Counted from the first letter of the stretch, positions 15,401 to 30,200 are shown. The stretch is DNA of 64,000 nt from Paragordius varius (GCA_964247055.1 OZ176058.1:3844001-3908000), one strand, 5' to 3'. Numbers and translations are program-made. The notes: a model not told the origin generated them from the letters alone.

Positions 15401-18400
15401 ATTGTTGGAAAAATTATTTGATTGTTGAAAATATATGTTTGATTGTTGGGAACACTAATAACTATTGGGCAACATATTTTGAATCGAAAAATCATTTGAT
15501 TGTTGAAAATATATGTTTGATTGTTGGAAAAATTATTTAATTGTTGAAAATATATGTTTGATTGTTGGAAAAATTATTTGATTGTTGAAAATATATGTTT
15601 AATTGTTGAAAACACTAAAAAGTTAAAAGACAACATATTTTGATTGTTGGAAAAATTATTTTTTGTTGAAAAATGTTTGATTGTTGGAAACACTAAAAAG
15701 AACCTATTTTAATTGTTGGAAAAATTATTTGATTGTTGAAAATATATGTTTGATTGTTGGAAACACTAAAAAGTTAAAAGACAACATATTTTGATTGATC
15801 GAAAAATTATTTGATTGTTGAAAATATATGTTTGATTGTTGGAAACACTAAAAAGCTAAAAAACAACATATTTGGATTGTTGGAAAAATTTTATTGTTGA
15901 AAATAAATGTTTGATATTTGGATTGTTGGAAAAATTTTATTGTTGAAAATAAATGTTTGATAGTTGGAAACACTAAAAAGTAAAAGACAACATATTTTAA
16001 TTGTTGGAAATTATTTGATTGTTGAAAATATATGTTTGATTGTTGGAAACACTAAAAAGCTTTTGGGCAATATATTATGATTGTTGGAAATATTATATGA
16101 TGGTTGGAATATATGTTTGATTGTTGGAAACACTAAAAAGTTAAAAGACAACATAATTTGATTGTAGAAAAAATTATTTGATTGTTGAAAATATATGTTT
16201 GATAGTTGGAAACACTAAAAAGCTATTCGGCAACATATTTTGATTGTTGGAAAAATTATTTGAATGTTGAAAATATATGTTTGATTGTTGGAAAAATTAT
16301 TTGATTGTTGAAAATATATGTTTGATTGGTGGAAAAATTATTTGATTGTTGAAAATATATGTTTGATTGTTGGAAACACTAAAAAGCTATTGGGAACATA
16401 TTTTATTGTTGGAGAAATTATTTGAATGTTGAAAATATATGTTTGATTGTTGGAAAAATTATTTGATTGTTGAAAATATATGTTTGATTGTTGAAAACAC
16501 TAAAAAGTTAAATACCAACATATTTTGATTGTTGGAAAAATTATTTTTTGTTAAAAAAAAATGTTTGATTGTTGGAAAAATTATTTAATTGTTGAGAATA
16601 TATATTTGATTGTTGGAAAAATTATTTAATTGTTGAAAATATATGTTTAATTGTTGGCAAAATTATTTGATTGTTGAAAAAATATGTTTGATAGTTTTAA
16701 ACACTAAAAAGCTATTGGGCATCATATTTTGATTGTTGGAAAAATTATTTGATTTTTAAAATACATGTTTGATTGTTGGGAACACTAAAAACTATTGGGC
16801 AACATATTTGATTATTGAATTATTTGTGTTGAAAATATATGTTTGATTGTTGGAAAAATTCTAAGATTGTTGAAAATATATGTTTGATTGTTGAAAACAC
16901 TAAAAAGTTAAAAGACAACATATTTTGATTGTTGGAAAATTATTTTTTGTTGAAATTATATGTTTGATAGTTGGAAACACTAAAAAGCTATTCGGCAACA
17001 TTTTTTGATTGTTGGAAAAATTATTTGATTGTTGAAAATATATGTTTGATTGTTGGGAACACTAATAACTATTGGGCAACATATTTTGAATCGAAAAATC
17101 ATTTGATTGTTGAAAATATATGTTTGATTGTTGGAAAAATTATTTAATTGTTGAAAATATATGTTTGATTGTTGGAAAAATTATTTGATTGTTGAAAATA
17201 TATGTTTAATTGTTGAAAACACTAAAAAGTTAAAAGACAACATATTTTGATTGTTGGAAAAATTATTTTTTGTTGAAAAATGTTTGATTGTTGGAAACAC
17301 TAAAAAGAACCTATTTTAATTGTTGGAAAAATTATTTGATTGTTGAAAATATATGTTTGATTGTTGGAAACACTAAAAAGTTAAAAGACAGCATATTTTG
17401 ATTGATCGAAAAATTATTTGATTGTTGAAAATATATGTTTGATTGTTGGAAACACTAAAAAGCTAAATAACAACATATTTGGATTGTTGGAAAAATTTTA
17501 TTGTTGAAAATAAATGTTTGATATTTGGATTGTTGGAAAAATTTTATTGTTGAAAATAAATGTTTGATAGTTGGAAACAGTAAAAGTAAAAGACAACATA
17601 TTTTGATTGTTGGAAATTATTTGATTGTTGAAAATATATGTTTGATTGTTGGAAACACTAAAAAGCTATTGGGCAATATATTATGATTGTTGGAAATATT
17701 ATATGATGGTTGGAAATATATGTTTGATTGTTGGAAAAATTATTTGATTGTTGAATATATATGTTTGATTGTTGAAAACACTAAAAAGTTAAAACACAAC
17801 ATATTTTGATTGTTGGAAGAAAATTATTTTTTGTTGAAAAAAATGTTTGATAGTTGGAAACAGTAAAAGTAAAAGACAACATATTTTGATTGTTGGAAAT
17901 TATTTGATTGTTGAAAATATATGTTTGATTGTTGGAAACACTAAAAAGCTATTGGGCAATATATTATGATTGTTGGAAATATTATATGATGGTTGGAAAT
18001 ATATGTTTGATTGTTGGAAAATTTATTTGATTGTTGAATATATATGTTTGATTGTTGAAAACACTAAAAAGTTAAAACACAACATATTTTGATTGTTGGA
18101 AAAATTATTTTTTGTTGAAAAAAATGTTTGATTGTTGGAAACACTAAAAAGCTATTGGGTAACCTATTTTAATTGTTGGAAAATTATTTGATTGTTGAAA
18201 ATATATGTTTGATTGATGGAAACACTAAAAAGTTAAAAGACAACATTTTTTGATTGATCGAAAAATTATTTGATTGTTGAAAATATATGTTTGATTGTTG
18301 GTAAAATTATTTAATTGTTGAAAATATATATTAGATTGTTGGAAAATTATTTAATTGTTGAAAATATATGTTTGATTGTTGGATAAATTATTTGATTGTT

Positions 18401-18430
18401 GAAATTATATGTTTGATAGTTGGAAACAAT
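12463..18430 (+). repeat. Higher-order satellite repeat, period ~1607 bp
   Basis: Private variants recur at a fixed distance. GTTTGATATTTGGATTG occurs at 12891, 14303, 15909 and 17516, giving steps of 1412, 1606 and 1607. GAATCGAAAAATCATTTG occurs at 12463, 15481 and 17088, giving steps of 3018 and 1607. The first step is about 195 bp short because one unit is internally shorter. Within the last unit a 283-bp piece starting GATAGTTGGAAACAG is itself duplicated, at 17566 and 17849. Sequence around 13.2-13.5 kb recurs at about 18.1-18.4 kb. The copies at 13.9-15.5 kb and 15.5-17.1 kb look nearly identical by eye, so the amplification is recent. Confidence 0.9.
17566..18131 (+). repeat. 283-bp direct duplication inside the 1.6-kb repeat
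   Basis: Two adjacent copies start at 17566 and 17849 with GATAGTTGGAAACAG. Both continue through the same run of variants (a shortened monomer, GGGCAATATATTATG, TATATGATGGTTGG). A single version is present at about 12940, so the extra copy arose after that unit was spread. Confidence 0.8.
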
Positions 18431-20930
18431 AAAAAGCTTTTGGGCAACATATTTAAATTGTTGGAAAAATTATTTGATTGTTAGAAATATATGTTTGATT
18501 GTTGGAAATACTAAAAAGCTATTGGGCAACATATTTTGATTGTTGGAAAAATTATTTGATTGTTGAAAATTAAGTTTGGTTGTTAGAAACAATTAAAAGC
18601 TATTGGCCAACATATTATGATTGGAAAATTTATTTGATTGTTTAAAATATATGTTTGATTGTTGGAAACAATAAAAAGCTATTGGGCAACATATTATGAT
18701 TGTTGGAAAAATTATTTGATTTATATTTGATGATTGGAAACAATAAAAAGTTAAAAGATAATATAATTTGATTGTAAAAAATTATTTGATTGTTGAAAAA
18801 ATATGTTTGATTGTTGGAAAGACTAAAGCTATTGGGCAACATAGTTTGATTGTTGGAAAAATTATTTGATTGTTGAAAATATATGTTTGATTGTTGGAAA
18901 CACTAAAATTTAAAAGAAAACATATTTTGATTGTTGGAAAAATTTGATTATTGAAAATATATGTTTATATGTTGGAAACAGTAAAAAGCTATTGGGCATA
19001 TCTTGATTTTTGCAAAAATTATTTGATTGTTGAAAATATATGTTTGATATTTGGAAATGCTAAAAAGTTAAAACAAAACATAATTTGTTTGTTGGAAAAA
19101 TTATTTGATTGTTGAAAATATATGTTTGATTGTTGGAAATAATAAAAAGTAAAAAGATCATATAAATTGATTGTTGGAAAAATTTGATTGTTGAAAATAT
19201 ATGTTTGATTGTTGGAAACAGTAAAAAACTATTGGGCATATCTTGATTTTTGCAAAAATATTTGATTGTTGAAAATATATGTTTGATTGTTGGAAACAAT
19301 AAAAAGTTATTGGGCAACATATTATGATTGTTGGAAAAATTATTTGATTGTTCAAAATATATATTTGATTGTTGGAAATAATAAAAAGTAAAAAGATCAT
19401 ACAAATTGATTGTTGGAAAAATTTTATTGTTGAAAATATATGTTTAATTGTTGGAAACACTAAAAAGCTATTGGTCAACATATTTTGATTGTTGAAAAAA
19501 TTATTTGATTGTTGAAAATTAAGTTTGGTTGTTGGAAACAATTTAAAGCTTTTAGGCAACATATTTTGATTGTTGGAAAAATTATTTGATTGTCGAAAAT
19601 ATATGTTTGATTGTTGGAATCACTAAAAAGCTAATGGGTAATATATTTTGATTGTTGGAAAAATTATTGGATTGTTGAAAATATATTTTTAATTGTTGGA
19701 ATCACTAAAAAGCTATTGGGCAACATATTTTGAGTGTTGGAAAAATTATTTGATTGTCAAAATTATGTTTGTATGTTGGAAATAATTAAAAGCTATTAGG
19801 CAACATATTTTGATTGTTGGAAAAATGGTTTGATTGTTAAAATATATGTTTGATTGTTGGAAACAATAAAAAGTTATTGGGCAACATATTATGATTGTTG
19901 GAAAAATTATTTGATTGTTGAAAATATATGTTTGATTCTTGGGAAATTAAAAAGTTAAAAGATAATATAATTTGATTGTTGGAAAAATTATTTGATTGTT
20001 GAAAATATATGTTTGATTTTTGGGAACACTAAAAAGATTTTGGGCAACATATTTTAATTGTTGAAAAAATTATTTGATTATTGAAAATGAAGTTTAGTTG
20101 TTGGAAACAATTAAAAGCTATTAGGCAACATATTTTGATTGTTGGAAATATTATTTGATTGATATATATTTAATTATTGGAAACACTAAAAAGCTGTTGG
20201 GCAGCATAGTTTGATTGTTGGAAAAATTATTTGATTGAAAATATATGTTTGATTGTTGGAAACACTAAAATTAAAAGAAAACATATTTTGATTGTTGGAA
20301 AAATTATTTGATTGTTGAAAATATATGTTTGGTTGTTGGAAACACTAAAAAGTTAAAAGAAAACATATTTTGATTGTTGGAAAAATTATTTGATTGTTGG
20401 AAATACTAAATGCTATTGGGCAACATGATTGTTGCAAAAATTATTTGATTTTTTGAATATATGTTTGATTGTTGGAAATATTTAAAAGCTATTAGGCAAC
20501 ATATTATTGTTGGAAAAATTATTTGATTGGTGAAAATATATGTTTGATTGTTGGAAACAATAAAAAGCTATTGGGCAATATATTATGATTGTAGGAAAAA
20601 TTATTTGCTTGTTGAAAATATATGTTTGATTGTTGGAAATAATAAAAAGTCAAAATATAATTTGATTTTTGGAAAAATTTGATTGTTGAAAATATATGTT
20701 TGATTGTTGGAAACACTAAAAAGCTATTGGGCAACATATTTTCATTGATAAAAAAATTATTTAATTGTTGAAAATTAAGTTTGGTTGTTCGAAACAATTA
20801 AAAGCTATTAGGCAACATATTTTGATTGTTGGAAAAATTATTTGATAGTTGAAAATATATGTCAGATTGTTAGAAACACTAAAAAGCTATTGGGTAACAT
20901 ATTTTGATAGTTGGAAAAATTATTTGATTG
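18431..20930 (+). repeat. Divergent satellite at the left side of the orientation switch
   Basis: The same 82-bp monomer is recognisable, but with more substitutions and small indels than the flanking arrays: partial boxes, lost sub-repeats, and variants such as AATTAAGTTTGGTTG and AATAAAAAGTTATTGG. No regular higher-order period was found by eye. The longest open frames in the satellite lie here (up to 134 codons on minus at 19158-19562). They are low-complexity translations of the repeat and not credible genes. Confidence 0.85.
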
Positions 20931-20967
20931 TTCTCAAACATTTTTTTTCATCAATCAAATAATTTTT
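20915..20967. repeat. Head-to-head junction where the satellite changes strand
   Basis: To the left the array reads TTGATTGTTGG on plus; to the right the same sequence reads on minus (CCAACAATCAA). The innermost pair of opposed boxes makes a perfect 16-bp inverted repeat: AAAAATTATTTGATTG at 20915-20930 against CAATCAAATAATTTTT at 20952-20967. The 21-bp spacer holds an 8-T run and does not fit either orientation of the monomer cleanly. The 16-bp palindrome follows from the inversion and need not be a functional site. It could be a genuine inversion breakpoint or an assembly join. Confidence 0.9.
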
Positions 20968-23900
20968 TCAACAATCAAATTATGTTTTTAACTATCTAGT
21001 GTTTCCAACAATCAAACATATTTTTTCAAAAATCAAATAATTTTTTCAAGAATCAAATTATGTTGTCTTTTAACTTTTTAGTGTTTCCAACAATCAAACA
21101 TATTATTTCAACAATCACATAATTTTCCAACAAACAAAATATGTTGCCCAATAGCTTTTTAGTGTTTCCAATCAACAATCAAAATAAGTTTTTATTTAAC
21201 TTTTTAGTATTTCCAACAATCAAACATATTTTTTCAACATCAAATAATTTTTTCAAGAATCAAATTATGTTTTCTCTTAACTATTTATTGTTTCCAACAA
21301 TCAAACATATATTTTCAACAATAAATTAATTTTTCTAACAATCAAAATAAATATATTTTCAACAATCAAATAATTTTTGCAACTATCATAATATGTTGCC
21401 CAACAGTGTTTTAGTGTTTCCAACAATCAAACATATATTTTCAACAATCAATAATTTTTCCAACAATCAAAATATGTTTTCTTTTAAATTTTTAGTGTTA
21501 ACAACAATCAAACATATATTTTCAACAATCAAATAATTTTTCCAACAATCATAATATGATTTCTTTTAACTTTTTAGTGCTTCCAACAATAAAACATATA
21601 TTTTCAACAATCAAATAATTTTTCCAACAATCAAAATATGATTTCTTTTAACTTTTTAGTGCTTCCAACAATAAAACATATATTTTCAACAATCAAATAA
21701 TTTTTCCAACAATCAAAATATGATGCCCAATAGCTTTTAAGTGTTTCCAACAATCAAACATATATTTTCAACAATCAAATAATTTTTCCAACAATCATAA
21801 TATGATTTCTTTTAACTTTTTAGTGCTTCCAACAATAAACATATATTTTCAACAATCAAATAATTTTTCCAACAATCAAAATATGATGCCCAATAGCTTT
21901 TAAGTGTTTCCAACAATCAAACATATATTTGCACAATCAAATAATTTTTTCAACAATCAAAATATGTTTTCTTTTAACTTTTTAGTGTTTCCAACAATCA
22001 AACATATATTTTCAACAATCAAATAGTTTCTCCAACAATCAAAATATGTTGCCCAATAGCTTTTTTATGTTTCCAACAAACAAACATATATTTTCAACAA
22101 TCAAATAATTTTTCAAACAATCAAAATATGTTGCCCAACAGCCTTTTAGTGTTTCTAACAATTAAACATATATTTTCAACAATCAAATAATTTTTCCAAC
22201 AATCATAATATGTTGCCCAATAGCTTTTTATTGTTTCCATATTTTCAACAATCAAATAATTTTTCTAACAATCAAAATATGTTGCCCAATAGTTTTTTAG
22301 TGTTTCCAACAATCAAACATATTTTTCAACAATCAAATTTTTTCAAACAATCAAAATATGTTGCCCACAAGCTTTTTAGTGTTTCCAACAATCAAACATA
22401 TATTTTCAACAATCATATAATTTATTCAACAATCAAATTATGATGTCTTTTAACTTTTTACTGTTTCTAACAATCAAACATATTTTTTCAACAATCAAAT
22501 AATTTTTCCAACAATCAAAATAAGTTTTCTTTTAACTTTTTAGTGTTTCCAACAATCAAACATATATTTGACAATCAAATATTTTTTCTAACAATCAAAA
22601 TATGTTGCCCAATAGCTTTTTAGTATTTCCAACAATCAAACATATATTTTCAACAATCTAATAATTTTTCCAACAATCAAATTATGTTGTCTTTTAATTA
22701 ACTTTTTGTGTTTCCAACAATCAAACATATATTTTCAATCAAATAATTTCTCCAACAATCAAAATATGATGCCCAGCTTTTTAGTGCAACAATCAAACAT
22801 ATATTTGCCCAATCAAATAATTTTTTCAACAATCAAAATATGTTGCCCATAAGCTTTTTATTGTTTCCAACAATCAAACATATATTTTCAACAATCAAAT
22901 GATTTTTCAAATCAAAATATGTTGCCCAATAGCTTTTTAGTGTTTCCAACAATTAAACATATATTTTCAACAATCAAAAATTTTTCCAACAATCAAACAT
23001 ATATTTTCAACAATCAAATAATTTTTCCAACAATCAAAATATATTTTCTTTTAACTTTTAGTGTTTCCAACAATCAAACATATATTTATAACAATCAAAT
23101 AATTTCTCCAACAATCAAAATATGTTGCCCAATAGCTAACAATCAAATAATTTTTCAAAATATCAAAATATGTTACCCAACAGCTTTTTAGTGTTACTAA
23201 CAATTAAACATATATTTCCAAAAATCATAATATGTTGCCCAATAGCTTTTTAGTATTTCCAACAATCAAACATATATTTGCACAATCAAATATTTTCCAA
23301 CAATTAAATTATGTTTTTTAACTTTTTAGTGTTTCCAACAATCAAACATATATTTTCAACAATCAAATAATTTTTCCAAAAATCAAAATATGTTGCCCAA
23401 TAGCTTTTTATTGTTTCCAACAATCAAACATATATTTTCAACAATCAAATAATTTTTCAAACAATCAAAATATATTGCCCAATAGTTTTATAGTGTTTCC
23501 AACAATCAAACATATATTTTCAACACTCAAATAATTTTTCCCACAATCAATATATGTTGCCCAATAGTTTTTATTGTTTCCAACAATTATATGTTGTCCA
23601 ATAGCTTTTTAGTGTTTCCAACAATCAAACATATATTTTCAACAATCAAATAATTTTCCCAACAATCAAATTATGTTGCCCAATAGCTTTTTAGTATTTC
23701 CAACAATCAAACATATATTTTTAACAATCAAATAATTTTTCCAACAATCAAATTATGTTATCTTTTAACTTTTTAGTGTTTCCAACAATCAAACATATAT
23801 TTTCAACAATAAAATAATTTTTCCAACAATCAAAATATGATGCCCAATAGCTTTTTAGTGTTTCCAACAATCAAACATATATTTGCACAATCAAATAATT

Positions 23901-24234
23901 TTTACAACAATCAAAATATGTTTTCTTTTAACTTTTTATTGTTTCCAACAATCAAACATATATTTTCAACAATCAAATAATTTTTCAAACAATCAAAATA
24001 TATTGCCCAATAGTTTTATAGTGTTTCCAACAATCAAACATATATTTTCAACAATCAAATAATTTTTCAAAATATCAAAATATGTTGCCCAACAGCTTTT
24101 TAGTGTTTCTAACAATTAAACATATATTTGCACAATCAAATAATTTTTCCAACAATCAAAATATGTTGCCTAATAGCTTTTTAGTATTTCCAACAATCAA
24201 ACATATTTTAACATTCAAATAATTTTTCCAACAA
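20952..24234 (-). repeat. Divergent satellite at the right side of the orientation switch
   Basis: The 82-bp monomer is now on minus, with many private substitutions, truncated monomers and irregular sub-repeat counts, as on the left side of the switch. Local pairs of similar units appear at 21.54-21.9 kb around TATGATTTCTTTTAAC and TATGATGCCCAATAGC. Divergence falls towards 24 kb, where the ordered higher-order repeat begins. There are no genes. Confidence 0.85.
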
Positions 24235-27200
24235 TCAAATTATGTTGTCTTTTAACTTTTTAGTGTTTGCAACAATCAAACATATATTTTCAACACTCAA
24301 ATAATTTTTCCCACAATCAATATATGTTGCCCAATAGTTTTTATTGTTTCCAACAATCAAACATATATTTTCAACAATCAAATAATTTTTCAAACAATCA
24401 ATATATGTTGCCCAATAGCTTTTTAGTGTTTCCAACAATCAAACATATATTTTCAACAATCAAATAATTTTCCCAACAATCAAATTATGTTGCCCAATAG
24501 CTTTTTAGTATTTCCAACAATCAAACATATATTTTTAACAATCAAATAATTTTTCCAACAATCAAATTATGTTATCTTTTAACTTTTTAGTGTTTCCAAC
24601 AATCAAACATATATTTTCAACAATAAAATAATTTTTCCAACAATCAAAATATGATGCCCAATAGCTTTTTAGTGTTTCCAACAATCAAACATATATTTGC
24701 ACAATCAAATAATTTTTACAACAATCAAAATATGTTTTCTTTTAACTTTTTAGTGTTTCCAACAATCAAACATATATTTTCAACAATCGAATATTTTTTC
24801 CAACAATCAAAATATGTTGCCCAATAGCTTTTTATTGTTTCCAACAATCAAACATATATTTTCAACAATCAAATAATTTTTCAAACAATCAAAATATGTT
24901 GCCCAATAGTTTTATAGTGTTTCCAACAATCAAACATATATTTTCAACAATCAAATAATTTTTCAAAATATCAAAATATGTTGCCCAACAGCTTTTTAGT
25001 GTTTCTAACAATTAAACATATATTTTTAACAATCAAATAATTTTTCAAACAATCAAAATATGTTGCCCAATAGCTTTTTAGTGTTTCCAACAATCAAACA
25101 TATATTTTCAAAAATCAAATAATTTTTCCAACAATCAAAATATGTTGCCCAATAGCTTTTTAGTGTTTCCAACAATCAAACATATATTTTCTACAATCAA
25201 ATAATTTTTCCAACAATCAAAATATGTTGCCTAATAGCTTTTTAGTATTTCCAACAATCAAACATATTTTAACATTCAAATAATTTTTCCAACAATCAAA
25301 TTATGTTGTCTTTTAACTTTTTAGTGTTTCCAACAATCAAACATATATTTTCAACACTCAAATAATTTTTCCCACAATCAATATATGTTGCCCAATAGTT
25401 TTTATTGTTTCCAACAATCAAACATATATTTTCAACAATCAAATAATTTTTCAAACAATCAATATATGTTGCCCAATAGCTTTTTAGTGTTTCCAACAAT
25501 CAAACATATATTTTCAACAATCAAATAATTTTTTCAACAATCAAAATATGTTGCCCAATAGCTTTTTAGTGTTTCCAACAATCAAACATATATTTTCAAC
25601 AATCAAATTATTTTTTCAACAATCAAATTATGTTGTCTAATAGCTTTTTAGTATTTCCAACAATCAAACATATTTTAACATTCAAATAATTTTTCCAACA
25701 ATCAAAATATGATGCCCAATAGCTTTTTAGTGTTTCCAACAATCAAACATATATTTTCAACAATCAAATTATTTTTTCAACAATCAAATTATGTTGTCTT
25801 TTAAATTTTTAGTGTTTCCAACAATCAAACATATATTTGCACAATCGAATATTTTTTCCAACAATCAAAATATGTTGCCCAATAGCTTTTTATTGTTTCC
25901 AACAATCAAACATATATTTTCAACAATCAAATAATTTTTCAAACAATCAAAATATGTTGCCCAATAGCTTTTTAGTGTTTCCAACAATCAAACATATATT
26001 TTCAACAATCAAATAATTTTTCCAACAATCAAAATATGCCCAATATCATTTAGTATTTCCAACAATCAAACATATATTTTCAACAATCAAATAATTTTTC
26101 CAACAATCAAAATATGTTTTCTTTTAACTTTTTAGTGTTTCCAACAATCAAACATATATTTTCAACAATCAAATAATTTTTCCAACAATCAAAATATGAT
26201 GCCCAATAGCTTTTTAGTGTTTCCAACAATCAAACATATATTTTCAACAATCAAATTATTTTTTCAACAATCAAATTATGTTGTCTTTTAAATTTTTAGT
26301 GTTTCCAACAATCAAACATATATTTGCACAATCGAATATTTTTTCCAACAATCAAAATATGTTGCCCAATAGCTTTTTAGTGTTTCCAACAATCAAACAT
26401 ATATTTTCAACAATCAAATAATTTTTCCAACAATCAAAATATGTTGACCAATAGCATTTAGTATTTCCAACAATCAAACATATATTTTCAACAATCAAAT
26501 AATTTTTTCAACAATCAAAATATGTTTTCTTTTAACTTAGTGTTTCCAACAATCAAACATATATTTTCAACAATCAAATAATTTTTCCAACAATCAAAAT
26601 ATGATGCCCAATAGCTTTTTAGTGTTTCCAACAATCAAACATATATTTGCACAATCAAATAATTTTTACAACAATCAAAATATGTTTTCTTTTAACTTTT
26701 TAGTGTTTCCAACAATCAAACATATATTTTCAACAATCAAATAATTTTTCCAACAATCAAAATATGTTGCCCATAGCTTTTTAGTATTTCCAACAATCAA
26801 ACATATATTTTTAACAATCAAATAATTTTTCCAACAATCAAATTATGTTGTCTTTTAACTTTTTAGTGTTTCCAACAATCAAACATATATTTTCAACAAT
26901 CAAATAATTTTTCCAACAATCAAAATATGATGCCCAATAGCTTTTTAGTGTTTCCAACAATCAAACATATATTTGCACAATCAAATAATTTTTACAACAA
27001 TCAAATTATGTTGTCTTTTAACTTTTTAGTGTTTCCAACAATCAAACATATATTTGCACAATCAAATAATTTTTCCAACAATCAAAATATGTTGCCTAAT
27101 AGCTTTTTAGTATTTCCAACAATCAAACATATTTTAACATTCAAATAATTTTTCCAACAATCAAATTATGTTGTCTTTTAACTTTTTAGTGTTTGCAACA

Positions 27201-30200
27201 ATCAAACATATATTTTCAACACTCAAATAATTTTTCCCACAATCAATATATGTTGCCCAATAGTTTTTATTGTTTCCAACAATCAAACATATATTTTCAA
27301 CAATCAAATAATTTTTCAAACAATCAATATATGTTGCCCAATAGCTTTTTAGTGTTTCCAACAATCAAACATATATTTTCAACAATCAAATAATTTTCCC
27401 AACAATCAAATTATGTTGCCCAATAGCTTTTTAGTATTTCCAACAATCAAACATATATTTTTAACAATCAAATAATTTTTCCAACAATCAAATTATGTTA
27501 TCTTTTAACTTTTTAGTGTTTCCAACAATCAAACATATATTTTCAACAATAAAATAATTTTTCCAACAATCAAAATATGATGCCCAATAGCTTTTTAGTG
27601 TTTCCAACAATCAAACATATATTTGCACAATCAAATAATTTTTACAACAATCAAAATATGTTTTCTTTTAACTTTTTAGTGTTTCCAACAATCAAACATA
27701 TATTTTCAACAATCGAATATTTTTTCCAACAATCAAAATATGTTGCCCAATAGCTTTTTATTGTTTCCAACAATCAAACATATATTTTCAACAATCAAAT
27801 AATTTTTCAAACAATCAAAATATGTTGCCCAATAGTTTTATAGTGTTTCCAACAATCAAACATATATTTTCAACAATCAAATAATTTTTCAAAATATCAA
27901 AATATGTTGCCCAACAGCTTTTTAGTGTTTCTAACAATTAAACATATATTTTTAACAATCAAATAATTTTTCAAACAATCAAAATATGTTGCCCAATAGC
28001 TTTTTAGTGTTTCCAACAATCAAACATATATTTTCAAAAATCAAATAATTTTTCCAACAATCAAAATATGATGCCCAATAGCTTTTTAGTGTTTCCAACA
28101 ATCAAACATATATTTGCACAATCAAATAATTTTTACAACAATCAAAATATGTTTTCTTTTAACTTTTTAGTGTTTCCAACAATCAAACATATATTTTCAA
28201 CAATCGAATATTTTTTCCAACAATCAAAATATGTTGCCCAATAGCTTTTTATTGTTTCCAACAATCAAACATATATTTTCAACAATCAAATAATTTTTCA
28301 AACAATCAAAATATGTTGCCCAATAGTTTTATAGTGTTTCCAACAATCAAACATATATTTTCAACAATCAAATAATTTTTCAAAATATCAAAATATGTTG
28401 CCCAACAGCTTTTTAGTGTTTCTAACAATTAAACATATATTTTTAACAATCAAATAATTTTTCAAACAATCAAAATATGTTGCCCAATAGCTTTTTAGTG
28501 TTTCCAACAATCAAACATATATTTTCAAAAATCAAATAATTTTTCCAACAATCAAAATATGTTGCCCAATAGCTTTTTAGTGTTTCCAACAATCAAACAT
28601 ATATTTTCTACAATCAAATAATTTTTCCAACAATCAAAATATGTTGCCTAATAGCTTTTTAGTATTTCCAACAATCAAACATATTTTAACATTCAAATAA
28701 TTTTTCCAACAATCAAATTATGTTGTCTTTTAACTTTTTAGTGTTTCCAACAATCAAACATATATTTTCAACACTCAAATAATTTTTCCCACAATCAATA
28801 TATGTTGCCCAATAGTTTTCATTGTTTCCAACAATCAAACATATATTTTCAACAATCAAATAATTTTTCAAACAATCAATATATGTTGCCCAATAGCTTT
28901 TTAGTGTTTCCAACAATCAAACATATATTTTCAACAATCAAATAATTTTTTCAACAATCAAAATATGTTGCCCAATAGCTTTTTAGTGTTTCCAACAATC
29001 AAACATATATTTTCAACAATCAAATTATTTTTTCAACAATCAAATTATGTTGTCTAATAGCTTTTTAGTATTTCCAACAATCAAACATATTTTAACATTC
29101 AAATAATTTTTCCAACAATCAAAATATGATGCCCAATAGCTTTTTAGTGTTTCCAACAATCAAACATATATTTTCAACAATCAAATTATTTTTTCAACAA
29201 TCAAATTATGTTGTCTTTTAAATTTTTAGTGTTTCCAACAATCAAACATATATTTGCACAATCGAATATTTTTTCCAACAATCAAAATATGTTGCCCAAT
29301 AGCTTTTTATTGTTTCCAACAATCAAACATATATTTTCAACAATCAAATAATTTTTCAAACAATCAAAATATGTTGCCCAATAGCTTTTTAGTGTTTCCA
29401 ACAATCAAACATATATTTTCAACAATCAAATAATTTTTCCAACAATCAAAATATGCCCAATATCATTTAGTATTTCCAACAATCAAACATATATTTTCAA
29501 CAATCAAATAATTTTTCCAACAATCAAAATATGTTTTCTTTTAACTTTTTAGTGTTTCCAACAATCAAACATATATTTTCAACAATCAAATAATTTTTCC
29601 AACAATCAAAATATGATGCCCAATAGCTTTTTAGTGTTTCCAACAATCAAACATATATTTTCAACAATCAAATTATTTTTTCAACAATCAAATTATGTTG
29701 TCTTTTAAATTTTTAGTGTTTCCAACAATCAAACATATATTTGCACAATCGAATATTTTTTCCAACAATCAAAATATGTTGCCCAATAGCTTTTTAGTGT
29801 TTCCAACAATCAAACATATATTTTCAACAATCAAATAATTTTTCCAACAATCAAAATATGTTGACCAATAGCATTTAGTATTTCCAACAATCAAACATAT
29901 ATTTTCAACAATCAAATAATTTTTTCAACAATCAAAATATGTTTTCTTTTAACTTAGTGTTTCCAACAATCAAACATATATTTTCAACAATCAAATAATT
30001 TTTCCAACAATCAAAATATGATGCCCAATAGCTTTTTAGTGTTTCCAACAATCAAACATATATTTGCACAATCAAATAATTTTTACAACAATCAAAATAT
30101 GTTTTCTTTTAACTTTTTAGTGTTTCCAACAATCAAACATATATTTTCAACAATCAAATAATTTTTCCAACAATCAAAATATGTTGCCCATAGCTTTTTA

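Noticed and set aside
1-20930. CRISPR-like array of short direct repeats
   Set aside because: The intervals between repeats are themselves repeats, not unique spacers. There are no cas genes, and the context is eukaryotic satellite.
20915-20967. Intrinsic terminator or hairpin regulatory element at the strand switch
   Set aside because: The inverted repeat follows from two satellite boxes meeting head to head. The stem is AT-only apart from two G-C pairs, and there is no gene nearby.
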